Source of the DNA: an uncultured SAR116 cluster alpha proteobacterium
GTDB lineage: Bacteria > Pseudomonadota > Alphaproteobacteria > Puniceispirillales > Marisalimonadaceae
DNA length: 64,000 nucleotides
Direction of reading: 5' to 3'
Assembly: GCA_902558885.1 (NCBI GenBank)
Contig: CACEFQ010000003.1
Coordinates: 62,001-126,000, forward strand
Shown here in pieces: positions 47,837 to 56,816 of the stretch. Numbering within the stretch: the first letter of the stretch is position 1; each line of letters starts with the position of its first letter. A program made the position numbers and the translations under genes. Under the pieces are notes generated by a model. The model made no database searches. It was not told the origin of the DNA and was given only the letters and a program-made list of their open reading frames with translations.

Positions 47837-50728
47837 ATGCTTAGAAAGAAGACGAAAGGGGTGGCGATAGGCTCCCAAACTTCATCTTTCATCGGTAAAG
47901 CTTCAGAAAAAGTTGTCGATAGACGTACTTTTTTGAAAGGCTCAGGATTGGCAGTAGGTGGATTAGCTACCGCTGCGGCTTTAGCAGGATCTAACGTTAA
48001 GCCAGCTCAAGCTTCATATTCTAATTCTGCAGTGTCTATGAAAAAGACAGTTTGTACACATTGTTCAGTTGGATGTACAGTAATGGCAGAAGTCCAAAAT
48101 GGTGTTTGGACAGGTCAAGAGCCAGGTTGGGATAGCCCAATAAACCTAGGCGCGCATTGTGCAAAAGGTGCGTCAGTAAGAGAAACAGCAAGTGGAGAGA
48201 GAAGATTAAAATATCCTATGAAACTTGTTGGTGGTAAATGGACAAGAATGTCATGGGATGATGCAATAAATGAAATTGGAGACAAGATGGAATCCATAAG
48301 GAAAACATCTGGTCCGGATTCAGTATATTGGTTAGGTTCCGCAAAATTTAATAATGAGCAATCCTACTTATTTAGAAAATTTTATGCATATTGGGGTTCA
48401 AACAACGGTGATCACCAAGCAAGAATTTGTCACTCAACAACTGTTGCAGGTGTTGCAAATACCTGGGGTTACGGAGCAATGACTAATTCTTATAATGATA
48501 TTCATAACTCAAAAGCTATGTTTATTATTGGTGGAAATCCAGCCGAAGCGCATCCGGTTTCTCTAATGCATTTAATGAAAGCTAAAGAGCAGAATAACGC
48601 TCCATTAATCGTTTGTGACCCTCGTTTTACAAGAACCGCAGCGCACGCTGACGAATACGTAAGATTTCGTCCAGGTTCAGACGTAGCCCTAATTTGGGGA
48701 ATTATGTGGCATATCTTCGAAAACAAATGGGAAGATAAAGAATTCATAAGGCAACGCGTCTATGGAATGGACGAAGTTAGAGCTGAAGTTAAGAAGTGGA
48801 ATCCAGAGGAAACTGAAAGAGTTACTGGTGTTCCTGGATCTCAGCTGAAGAGAGTTGCTAAAGTTATGGCCAATAATAGACCTGGTACTTTCATTTGGTG
48901 TATGGGTGGAACTCAGCATACAAATGGAAATAACAACACAAGAGCGTATTGTGCATTTCAGCTAGCTTTAGGTAACATGGGTACTGCTGGAGGTGGTGCA
49001 AATATCTTCCGTGGTCATGATAATGTTCAAGGTGCAACTGATTTTTGCATATTATCTCATTCATTACCGGGATATTATGGACTTTCAGCTGGTGCTTGGA
49101 AGCATTGGTCTAGAGTATGGGGTGAAGATTATAATTGGATAAAAGCCAGATTTGCTTCAATGAAAGCTAAAGATGGTAAAACCAAGAGTATGATGAACCA
49201 GAAAGGTATACCTGTTTCAAGGTGGATTGATGGAGTTCTTGAAAAGAAAGAAAATATTGAACAGCCAGATAACCTTAAGGCAATGGTATTTTGGGGACAT
49301 GCTCCAAACTCTCAAACAAGAATGAAAGAAATGAAGGTTGCTATGGAGAAATTAGACCTAATGGTTGTGATTGACCCATATCCAACAGTATCTGCTGTTT
49401 TATCTGATAGGACAGATGGGGTTTATTTACTTCCCTCAACTACTCAGTTTGAAACATATGGCTCTGTTACAGCCTCTAACAGATCACTTCAATGGAGAGA
49501 AAAGGTAATTGAACCATCATTTGATTCGCTTCCTGATCATACAATTATATACAAGTTTGCAAAAAAGTTTGGTTTTGCAGATCGTATGTTTAGAAATATT
49601 AAAGTAACAAATGATGAGCCATATATTGAAGACGTTACTAAAGAGTTTAATAGTGGTATGTGGACCATAGGTTACACTGGTCAATCACCAGAAAGACTTA
49701 AAGCACACATGAAGAATCAACATGTCTTTGATAAAACAACCTTACAAGCTGTTGGTGGAGAAGTTGATGGTGATTACTATGGTTTACCTTGGCCTTGTTG
49801 GGGTAATCCAGAGATGAAACATCCAGGTACTCCTTTGCTTTATGATACATCTAAGCCAGTGGCAGAAGGTGGACTATGTTTTAGAGCTAGATTTGGTGTT
49901 GAACACAAAGGTAAAAATTTATTAGCTGAAGGTTCGTATCCTGCAGGTTCTGAAATTAAAGACGGATATCCACAATTTACAATGGCTATGCTTAAAAAGC
50001 TTGGTTGGGATAAAGATTTAACAGCCAAGGAAAAAGCTGCAATTGCAAAAGTTGGAGGTGACAAGGCAAACTGGAAAGTTGACTTATCTGGTGGTATCCA
50101 AAGGGTTGCAATTAAACATGGTTGTGCACCATTTGGAAATGCCAAAGCAAGGGTTGTTGTTTGGACATTCCCAGATCCAATTCCGTTGCATAGAGAACCA
50201 CTATATACTTCAAGAAGAGATCTTGTAGCAGACTATCCTACGTATTCTGATAGAATGGCATATAGACTGCCAACTCTATATAAATCTATTCAGGACGTAG
50301 ATCATTCTGTAAAATACCCAATGATTCTCACCTCCGGAAGACTGGTTGAGTACGAAGGTGGTGGTGATGAAACAAGATCAAATCCATGGCTTGCTGAGCT
50401 GCAACAGGATATGTTTGTAGAAATCAATCCATTTGATGCCAATTCAAAAGGAATTAGAAATGGTGCAATGGTCTGGGTTGCAACACCTGAGGGAGCAAGG
50501 ATTAAAGTTATGGCAATGGTAACTGAACGTGTTGCCAAAGGTGTAGCTTTCTTACCCTTCCACTTTGGTGGACACATGGAAGGAAAAGATCTTAGATCCA
50601 AGTATCCAGAAGGTGCAGATCCTTATGTATTAGGTGAAGCAGCGAACACTGCTATGACTTATGGATATGACTCGGTAACACAGATGCAAGAGTCTAAGTG
50701 CTCATTGTGTCAAATTGAACTAGCTTAA
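47837..50728 (+). CDS. fdhA: Formate dehydrogenase catalytic subunit
   Basis: Tat-exported molybdopterin oxidoreductase of 963 residues. Twin Arg at 29-30 (DRRTFLKGS), a [4Fe-4S] site from Cys73, Cys76, Cys80 and Cys108 (VCTHCSVGC, HCAKGAS), then bis-MGD domains. The metal ligand is Cys198 in ARICHSTTVAG rather than selenocysteine. Family knowledge says it oxidises formate to CO2 in the periplasm; the adjacent tungstate transporter suggests W may be used, but Mo cannot be excluded. Longer than E. coli enzymes in the middle. Confidence 0.96.
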   Translation: MLRKKTKGVAIGSQTSSFIGKASEKVVDRRTFLKGSGLAVGGLATAAALAGSNVKPAQASYSNSAVSMKKTVCTHCSVGCTVMAEVQNGVWTGQEPGWDSPINLGAHCAKGASVRETASGERRLKYPMKLVGGKWTRMSWDDAINEIGDKMESIRKTSGPDSVYWLGSAKFNNEQSYLFRKFYAYWGSNNGDHQARICHSTTVAGVANTWGYGAMTNSYNDIHNSKAMFIIGGNPAEAHPVSLMHLMKAKEQNNAPLIVCDPRFTRTAAHADEYVRFRPGSDVALIWGIMWHIFENKWEDKEFIRQRVYGMDEVRAEVKKWNPEETERVTGVPGSQLKRVAKVMANNRPGTFIWCMGGTQHTNGNNNTRAYCAFQLALGNMGTAGGGANIFRGHDNVQGATDFCILSHSLPGYYGLSAGAWKHWSRVWGEDYNWIKARFASMKAKDGKTKSMMNQKGIPVSRWIDGVLEKKENIEQPDNLKAMVFWGHAPNSQTRMKEMKVAMEKLDLMVVIDPYPTVSAVLSDRTDGVYLLPSTTQFETYGSVTASNRSLQWREKVIEPSFDSLPDHTIIYKFAKKFGFADRMFRNIKVTNDEPYIEDVTKEFNSGMWTIGYTGQSPERLKAHMKNQHVFDKTTLQAVGGEVDGDYYGLPWPCWGNPEMKHPGTPLLYDTSKPVAEGGLCFRARFGVEHKGKNLLAEGSYPAGSEIKDGYPQFTMAMLKKLGWDKDLTAKEKAAIAKVGGDKANWKVDLSGGIQRVAIKHGCAPFGNAKARVVVWTFPDPIPLHREPLYTSRRDLVADYPTYSDRMAYRLPTLYKSIQDVDHSVKYPMILTSGRLVEYEGGGDETRSNPWLAELQQDMFVEINPFDANSKGIRNGAMVWVATPEGARIKVMAMVTERVAKGVAFLPFHFGGHMEGKDLRSKYPEGADPYVLGEAANTAMTYGYDSVTQMQESKCSLCQIELA

Positions 50729-50741
50729 GGAGGGCTGAATA

Positions 50742-51332
50742 ATGGCACGAATGAAATTCTTATGCGATGCAGAAAGATGTATTGAGTGTAATGCCTGTGT
50801 AACAGCATGTAAGAATGAGCATGAAGTTCCATGGGGAATAAATAGAAGAAGAGTTGTAACGATACAGGATGGAAAGCCAGGTGAACGTTCAATCTCTGTA
50901 GCATGTATGCACTGCTCGGATGCACCATGTATGGCAGTATGCCCAGTAGATTGTTTCTACCAGACTGACCAGGGTGTGGTTTTACATTCTAAAGATTTAT
51001 GTATCGGTTGTGGTTACTGCTTCTATGCATGTCCTTTTGGAGCACCTCAATTTCCACAAGCTGGAAATTATGGTTCAAGAGGTAAAATGGATAAATGTAC
51101 ATTTTGTGCAGGTGGACCTGAGGCAGATATGGGTGAGTTAGAGTTCCAAAAGTATGGGCGTAACAGACTCGCAGAAGGTAAATTACCATCATGTGCAGAA
51201 ATGTGTTCTACAAAAGCCTTACTTGCTGGAGACGGAGACGAAGTAGCTGATATCTTTAGAGAAAGAGTGGTTGCTCGTGGCTTTGGATCTGGTGCCTGGG
51301 GTTGGGGTACTGCATACCAATTAAAAGGTTAA
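50742..51332 (+). CDS. fdhB: Formate dehydrogenase iron-sulfur subunit
   Basis: Ferredoxin-like subunit of 196 residues that carries electrons from FdhA to the cytochrome b subunit. Clusters are outlined by CIECNACVTACKNEH, CMHCSDAPCMAVCPVDC, CIGCGYCFYACPFGAPQF and CTFCAGG with a later CAEMC. No TAT signal, so it rides with FdhA. A hairpin terminator lies 14 bases past the stop. Confidence 0.95.
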   Translation: MARMKFLCDAERCIECNACVTACKNEHEVPWGINRRRVVTIQDGKPGERSISVACMHCSDAPCMAVCPVDCFYQTDQGVVLHSKDLCIGCGYCFYACPFGAPQFPQAGNYGSRGKMDKCTFCAGGPEADMGELEFQKYGRNRLAEGKLPSCAEMCSTKALLAGDGDEVADIFRERVVARGFGSGAWGWGTAYQLKG

Positions 51333-51345
51333 AATATATGTACAG

Positions 51346-51371
51346 AAAAGGCGGATTTTTCCGCCTTTTTT
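51346..51371 (+). terminator. Rho-independent terminator after fdhB
   Basis: Ten-base perfect stem AAAAGGCGGA/TCCGCCTTTT with loop TTTT and following T-run. It sits inside the fdh gene order, before the lipoprotein and cytochrome b genes, so it likely reduces or regulates their transcription. Confidence 0.9.
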
Positions 51372-51404
51372 GATTCTTAATATCTTACAAATTTAGGGTA
51401 TGTA

Positions 51405-51599
51405 ATGATTAAAATGAAAAAAACAATTATAGTTATCTCAATGTTTCTAACATCTCTGGTATTAAGCTCATGTCAGGAGGAACAAGGAAGAATATTAAAT
51501 TATAAAAAAGGTGTGTATTTAGGTAAAAAAGACGATAGTCTAACTAAGGAACAAGTAAATAATCTGAAGATTCATACTTCAAGACAAAGATATAATTAG
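51405..51599 (+). CDS. Small FDH-associated lipoprotein
   Basis: Protein of 64 residues with a lipoprotein signal (LVLSSC lipobox near residue 23) and a short tail GRILNYKKGVYLGKKDDSLTKEQVNNLK. The GRIL..KG.YLGK pattern recurs in small proteins beside FDH gamma subunits in other alphaproteobacteria, by recollection. Thirteen bases before fdhC. Possibly anchors or assembles the membrane subunit. Confidence 0.75.
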   Translation: MIKMKKTIIVISMFLTSLVLSSCQEEQGRILNYKKGVYLGKKDDSLTKEQVNNLKIHTSRQRYN

Positions 51600-51612
51600 G
51601 AGGAGAGAATTA

Positions 51613-52674
51613 ATGGTTAGAAAACTGTTTATTGCATTTACTATGGTATTTGTGATTAGTTTCACATTTGTAACAAATCCAAATTCATCAATTGCTCAAG
51701 TTAAAGGAGAAGTTCCTGGTAATACACTAGGATTGAAATCTGATGCTGACTTGTGGAGATATATAAGAACTGGAAATGCTGGTTCTACACAAATGAAAGA
51801 TCAACTATCGGCTGTGATGATACAATCAGAAGGTGATAATTGGAGAGCTGTTAGAAATGGACCAGTTACTCTATATGGTGGTTTAGGTTTACTAGCAATT
51901 ATTGGAGTGCTTTTTGCTTTTTACATGTATAGAGGCAAAATAAAAGTTGATGCAGGTCTTTCTGGTGATACAATTTTAAGGTTTGCTGCCATTGATAGAT
52001 TTGCGCACTGGCTTATGGCAGGATCATTTGTTTTATTAGCTCTAACAGGCTTAAATCTGATTTACGGAAAATATATATTATTACCAATATTTGGTCCTGA
52101 AATATTTACCGCAATTACTATTGGTGGAAAATATATTCATAACTACTTAGCGTTCGCATTTATGTTAGGTCTGGCTTTAGCATTTGTATTGTGGGTAAGA
52201 CATAACATACCAAATAAAGTTGACTGGGAATGGTTAAAAATGGGAGGAGGTATATTCAAAGCAGGATTACACCCACCAGCCAAAAAATTTAATGCAGGCC
52301 AAAAAATGATCTTTTGGATTACAATGATTGGTGGGTTATCTGTGAGTATGTCTGGTATCGCATTAATGTTCCCGTTTCAAACTACAATGTTTGCTGACAC
52401 ATTTGCTTTGCTTAATGTTCTAGGTTTGGGCTTGCCTACTGACTTAACTCTTCTACAGGAACAGCAATATAATCAAGTATGGCATGGAATAGTTTCCTTA
52501 GGGCTAATGATAATGATAATTGCACATATTTATATAGGTTCTGTTGGAATGGAAGGTGCTTTAGATGCAATGAACAGTGGTGAAGTAGATAAGAATTGGG
52601 CAAAAGAACACCATGGTTTATGGGTTAAGGAAATGGAAGAAGAGAAAAAATCCAAGCCTGAACCTGCAGAGTAA
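51613..52674 (+). CDS. fdhC: Formate dehydrogenase cytochrome b (gamma) subunit
   Basis: Membrane subunit of 353 residues. A cleavable-looking N-terminal signal (to about residue 30) is followed by a periplasmic segment and five hydrophobic helices starting GLLAIIGVLFAFYMY. Histidines in RFAHWLMAG, GKYIHNYLAF and QVWHGIVSLG are the expected heme b ligands. It delivers electrons to quinone. Strong GGAGGAG ribosome site. Confidence 0.93.
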   Translation: MVRKLFIAFTMVFVISFTFVTNPNSSIAQVKGEVPGNTLGLKSDADLWRYIRTGNAGSTQMKDQLSAVMIQSEGDNWRAVRNGPVTLYGGLGLLAIIGVLFAFYMYRGKIKVDAGLSGDTILRFAAIDRFAHWLMAGSFVLLALTGLNLIYGKYILLPIFGPEIFTAITIGGKYIHNYLAFAFMLGLALAFVLWVRHNIPNKVDWEWLKMGGGIFKAGLHPPAKKFNAGQKMIFWITMIGGLSVSMSGIALMFPFQTTMFADTFALLNVLGLGLPTDLTLLQEQQYNQVWHGIVSLGLMIMIIAHIYIGSVGMEGALDAMNSGEVDKNWAKEHHGLWVKEMEEEKKSKPEPAE

Positions 52675-52689
52675 ATATTATTAGAATAA

Positions 52690-54039
52690 ATGCTATTTAA
52701 GACAATCTCTATTAAAGATATCATAGTTTATAAATTAATTATGATATCTTTTCTAATTATAGTTAAAAGTTCATTTGGAATTGAGCAATATACTGCTCAT
52801 GGGGGTCCAGTTAAGGGTTTAGCTGTGTCAACAAATAATCAACTTATGGCTAGTGCTAGTTTTGATTATTCTGTTGTAATCTGGGGTTTAAATCCAATTA
52901 AAGAAAAAATTACTTTGATTGGCCATGATGCTGCAGTAAATGCAGTTAGATTCTCACCTACAAATGATTTCTTAGTATCGGGAGGAGATGACAATAATAT
53001 ATTACTATGGTCATTAAAAGAAATTTATAAATTAAATGAAGAAATACAGCCAATTAGACTAGGAAATCATAGAGGAAAAATTGCTGATTTAGAGTTTTCA
53101 AATAATGGAAGGTATTTATTGTCAGCTAGTTGGGATGGAACGGTAGGAGTGTGGGATTTAAAAGAAAGAAAAAAAAAACACTCACTTGTTGGGCATAAAG
53201 GTCCTGTTTACTCAGTGCAATACTCAAAAGATAATAAGTATATATATAGTTCAGGGTATGATGGTGAAATTAAACTTTGGAAAGCTGAAAATGGTGAATA
53301 TATAAGGCCTTTAATAAAGAATGGATGGGGAATATCAAAATTTGAAATAGATGAAAGGAGAAATTTTATTGCTTATGGTTCAACAGATGGGCAAATAAGT
53401 ATAAGCAAATTTGATAAAGATGAAATCATATTAAACATAAAAGAAGATAGAGTACCTATATTATCTATGTACTACCTAGAAAAGGAAAATATGATTAGTT
53501 TTGGGAATGCGAAGGGAAGAATGATAATATTAGACACTAAAAATTGGGCATTAGTAAGGGACTTTAATGCAGTTAATGGTCCAATATGGGACAATATCTT
53601 ATTTCCAGATGATTCATCTTTAATTGTTGCAGGTCTGGATGATTTTTTAACAAGGTGGCAAATATTTGATTTTCCACCAAAGTTTTTAGAAAGACCAGGT
53701 CCAGCAAGAAGATTTAATCCAATAAAGGAAGTAAGTAATGGTGAAAAACAATTTGCCAGAAAATGCAGTGTTTGTCATACTCTTGTAGAAAATGGGAAAA
53801 AAAGAGCAGGTCCTACACTTTATAAAATTTTTGGGCGTAAGGCTGGAACATTAGAAGGGTATAAATATTCAAAAGCTTTAATAGATTCTGATATAATATG
53901 GAATGAAGAAAGTATTAATAGGTTATTTGATGAGGGGCCTGATAAGGTGACGCCAGGTACAAAAATGCCTATACAAAGAATGAAAAAGATTCAAGATAGA
54001 AAGGATCTAGTAATGTTTTTAAAGAAAGCTACTAAATAA
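52690..54039 (+). CDS. Exported WD40 beta-propeller / cytochrome c fusion
   Basis: Protein of 449 residues. A signal peptide (IMISFLIIVKSSFG, to about 34) is followed by seven WD40-like blades (HGGPVKGLAVS..FDYSVVIW through GPIWDNILF..LDDFLTRW), which should close one propeller. A mono-heme cytochrome c domain follows: CSVCH at residues 359-363 and axial Met426 in TKMP. In the periplasm the propeller may dock the formate dehydrogenase while the heme relays electrons. This is inference from position 15 bases after fdhC. Confidence 0.88.
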   Translation: MLFKTISIKDIIVYKLIMISFLIIVKSSFGIEQYTAHGGPVKGLAVSTNNQLMASASFDYSVVIWGLNPIKEKITLIGHDAAVNAVRFSPTNDFLVSGGDDNNILLWSLKEIYKLNEEIQPIRLGNHRGKIADLEFSNNGRYLLSASWDGTVGVWDLKERKKKHSLVGHKGPVYSVQYSKDNKYIYSSGYDGEIKLWKAENGEYIRPLIKNGWGISKFEIDERRNFIAYGSTDGQISISKFDKDEIILNIKEDRVPILSMYYLEKENMISFGNAKGRMIILDTKNWALVRDFNAVNGPIWDNILFPDDSSLIVAGLDDFLTRWQIFDFPPKFLERPGPARRFNPIKEVSNGEKQFARKCSVCHTLVENGKKRAGPTLYKIFGRKAGTLEGYKYSKALIDSDIIWNEESINRLFDEGPDKVTPGTKMPIQRMKKIQDRKDLVMFLKKATK

Positions 54040-54054
54040 AAAAGGGAGTTTAAA

Positions 54055-54177
54055 ATGAAAATGTTTTTTACAAGTAGTGTGTTTGCAATAATAGTTGGAG
54101 TAGGTGTATACGTAATTTTAACAAGTACGGGTATGGATACTGCCAGCGTTATGTCAAGTGCTAATGTAAGATTATAG
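54055..54177 (+). CDS. 40-residue single-helix membrane protein
   Basis: Short ORF with a strong AAAGGGAG ribosome site. It reads MKMFFTSSVFAIIVGVGVYVILTS, one transmembrane helix, then a short periplasmic tail ending SSANVRL. It lies 15 bases after the WD40-cytochrome gene and 17 before the protease gene on the same strand, so it is a real operon member. Could assist assembly of the membrane complex. Confidence 0.75.
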   Translation: MKMFFTSSVFAIIVGVGVYVILTSTGMDTASVMSSANVRL

Positions 54178-54194
54178 TTTCAGCAAATCACTAG

Positions 54195-54902
54195 ATGGTT
54201 AATAAAACTTTTAAATCAGTTTTATGTTTAGCTATATTTTTAATAAATTTTAGTACTTTTGCTCATGATGCTTCTAGGATATGGGAGCAAGCTCATAAGT
54301 CAACTCTGGTAGTTTTACCGACATGGCCAGGATACAACAAACCTGGTTTTGGAGCTCCTGCGGGCACTGCGCCTGCTGGTACTGGATTTTATATGTCATT
54401 GGATCAAAAAAAAATGACAAATTATATTTTGACAGCTGCACATGTAATTAAAAATGCCAAAATAGTAGAAATAAAAGATTATAATAACAAATCAGAGCAA
54501 GTTGACGTTATTTTGACTGATTTTAAAACTGACATAGCTATTTTAAAATCAAAAACAAAAGGGCAAAGTATTCAAGTTGCATCCAAAAAAATAAAATATG
54601 GTAATGAAGTTTGTTTAATAGGCAATAGTTTTGGTATAGGTCAAAGTTTATCATGTGGAATTGTTTCTGGTCTTGATAGAACAAAATTGGGGTTCAATCC
54701 AATTGAAGATTTTATTCAAACAGACGCATCTGTTAATCCTGGCGCTTCAGGCGCACCGTTGTTAAATAAAGATGGTGAATTGGTTGGTATGGTAGATGCC
54801 ATATACACTAAGGAAGCAGACATTGATGCTGGGGTTAATTTTGCAATTGATATTAAATTAATACAAAAGTTTTTGAATAAATATTCTAGTCAGATAAAAT
54901 AG
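54195..54902 (+). CDS. Exported trypsin-like serine protease
   Basis: Chymotrypsin-fold protease of 235 residues without a PDZ domain. Signal peptide to about residue 23 (STFA). Catalytic triad His83 (LTAAHV), Asp113 (KTDIAILK) and Ser185 (NPGASGAPLL). Probably periplasmic and able to process or quality-control FDH partners. It is followed 6 bases later by moeA, and is an unusual guest in a molybdenum-cofactor operon. Confidence 0.87.
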   Translation: MVNKTFKSVLCLAIFLINFSTFAHDASRIWEQAHKSTLVVLPTWPGYNKPGFGAPAGTAPAGTGFYMSLDQKKMTNYILTAAHVIKNAKIVEIKDYNNKSEQVDVILTDFKTDIAILKSKTKGQSIQVASKKIKYGNEVCLIGNSFGIGQSLSCGIVSGLDRTKLGFNPIEDFIQTDASVNPGASGAPLLNKDGELVGMVDAIYTKEADIDAGVNFAIDIKLIQKFLNKYSSQIK

Positions 54903-54908
54903 TTATCT

Positions 54909-56138
54909 ATGTCAATTACACCAACAAAATTAGAAATTGCGAGAGATTTTTTAAAAGATTCAATTTTAAAAAAAAATGAAAAGATACAATCATTTATTCA
55001 TAAAGCTCAAGAACGCATAAATTATAAAACAATTAAAAGTAGGTTAAATTTACCTGCAACTGCAAACTCAGCTGTTGATGGTTACGGAATTTTACACCAC
55101 ACATTTATAAATAATCCAAAAAAAGAATTTGAAGTTATTGGCGTTGCTAAGGCAGGACACCCTTTCAAAGGCAAAATTTTACCTCATCAAGCTATTGAAA
55201 TTTATACAGGTGCTATAATGCCTGAGGGAGTTGATACGATCGTAATGCATGAAAAATGCAAGAGATTAAATAATAAAGTGATTATTAATCACAAAATAAA
55301 ACAAAATCAAAATATGAGGCCAATAGGAGAAAATTTAAGAAGGGGTGAGGTTGTTGTAAAAAAGGGGAAATTACTCAATGCAGCAGATATTGGGCAACTT
55401 GCCGCTTCTGGAAATAATAAAATTGAGATATATAAAAAACTAAATGTCTCAGTAATTTCAACTGGAGATGAACTAATTTCAACTGAAAAAGAAAATAGAT
55501 TAAAAGGTCAAATTTATGATTCTAATAAACCAATGTTACTTTCATTATTAGATCACAAATTTTTAAATATACATGATTTAGGAATAGTAAAAGATAACAG
55601 AAATGAGTTAGCAAAAAAATTTGCTGACGCTTTATCAAAAAGTGATGTAGTAATTTCATCTGGTGGCGCTTCAGATGGCATTGAAGATCACACCCAAAAT
55701 GCTATTAGAGATGTTGGGGCTGAATGTTTAGTCTGGCAATTAGCTATGAAGCCAGGGAAACCTATGGCGATTGGGAGAAAGAAAAATAAAATTATTTTTT
55801 GTTTACCAGGAAATCCTGTAGCTGCATTTGTTTGTTCAAAGTTATTAATAAAACCACTTTTAATTAAACAAGCGGGCGGTGAAGATTTAGAACCATTAGC
55901 TATAAAAATTCCTTCAGGTTTTGAGCACAAAAAAAGAAAAGGTAGGGCAGAGTATTTAAGAGCAAAAATAATCAGTAAAAAGAATGGGGATTATTTGACA
56001 ATCCATGGAAGGAAAGGAGCGGGTGTAATTTCTTCACTAACTGGTGCAGACGGTATTGTAGAAATACCTATGGATTGCGAAACAGTTGATGTAGGACAGC
56101 TTCTTAAATTTTATCCTTTCGAACATAGATGCTTATAA
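54909..56138 (+). CDS. moeA: Molybdopterin molybdenumtransferase
   Basis: Inserts molybdenum (or tungsten) into molybdopterin; 409 residues. Visible are LPATANSAVDGYGI, YTGAIMPEGVDTIV, PIGENLRRGE, STGDEL, the catalytic VISSGGASDGIEDHT, MKPGKPMAIG and LPGNPVAAFV. It is positioned to serve FdhA in the same cluster. Confidence 0.95.
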   Translation: MSITPTKLEIARDFLKDSILKKNEKIQSFIHKAQERINYKTIKSRLNLPATANSAVDGYGILHHTFINNPKKEFEVIGVAKAGHPFKGKILPHQAIEIYTGAIMPEGVDTIVMHEKCKRLNNKVIINHKIKQNQNMRPIGENLRRGEVVVKKGKLLNAADIGQLAASGNNKIEIYKKLNVSVISTGDELISTEKENRLKGQIYDSNKPMLLSLLDHKFLNIHDLGIVKDNRNELAKKFADALSKSDVVISSGGASDGIEDHTQNAIRDVGAECLVWQLAMKPGKPMAIGRKKNKIIFCLPGNPVAAFVCSKLLIKPLLIKQAGGEDLEPLAIKIPSGFEHKKRKGRAEYLRAKIISKKNGDYLTIHGRKGAGVISSLTGADGIVEIPMDCETVDVGQLLKFYPFEHRCL

Positions 56139-56144
56139 TTTATA

Positions 56145-56810
56145 TTAGTTAGGTATAAGGTTTTTATCCCATTTAACAATAACATTAAAAGAAATTGATA
56201 TCCTTGGAAAATCAGACATATTAGGATGTACAAGATGATGTAGAAATGCTGGCCACAAAAGTAAATCTCCTGACTTAGGTAAAACTCTATGTTCAGGATC
56301 TACTTGGTTATCACCTCTAATTGAATTCATATTTGCTTGAGGACGTGGATCAAAAAAACTAATTGAGGCTGGGTTAAGGTCAGATCTATATATTTCAGCA
56401 TCTGATTGATCAGGAACATTTATATAATAAGTTCCTGACAACCATGAATGGGGATGGTTATGAAGATTATGATAATCTCCTTTCATGTTAATATTCCCCC
56501 AGCCTTGGATTGACCAGTTTAATTCATAATTTATCCCTGATTGTTGTGCGTAATCATATACAGCCCTATCAATACATTGTTTTAGCCAAAACATAGCAGG
56601 ATGATCCATTTCCAAAATATTTTGAGATATATAATTTTCTGTCATATTTTCTTGAGATGCATTATTTGATAATACTATATCTGCAATCACAGAATTTGCA
56701 TTTTCATGCCCAGGTAATGACATTTCCATAAACTGAGTTGGCCATAGGTTTAAAAATTTTGGTTTTGCAGTATTATTGTTATTTTGGGTTTTAGGCATAT
56801 TATGTTCCAC
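56145..56810 (-). CDS. Putative 2OG-Fe(II) oxygenase family protein
   Basis: Protein of 221 residues, resembling the TIGR02466 group. A candidate iron site occurs in GDYHNLHNHPHSWLSGTYYI (several His around 113-120) with DLLLWPAFLHHLVHPN later and an Arg in FPRISISFN. The substrate is unknown. It heads the minus-strand operon running through mobAB and fdhD to the ModE gene; spacing to mobA is 6 bases. Confidence 0.75.
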   Translation of the reverse strand: MEHNMPKTQNNNNTAKPKFLNLWPTQFMEMSLPGHENANSVIADIVLSNNASQENMTENYISQNILEMDHPAMFWLKQCIDRAVYDYAQQSGINYELNWSIQGWGNINMKGDYHNLHNHPHSWLSGTYYINVPDQSDAEIYRSDLNPASISFFDPRPQANMNSIRGDNQVDPEHRVLPKSGDLLLWPAFLHHLVHPNMSDFPRISISFNVIVKWDKNLIPN

Positions 56811-56816
56811 TTATAT

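Noticed and set aside
48428-48430. Selenocysteine at the FdhA active site
   Set aside because: The codon is TGT (Cys198), not TGA, so no selenocysteine insertion is needed.
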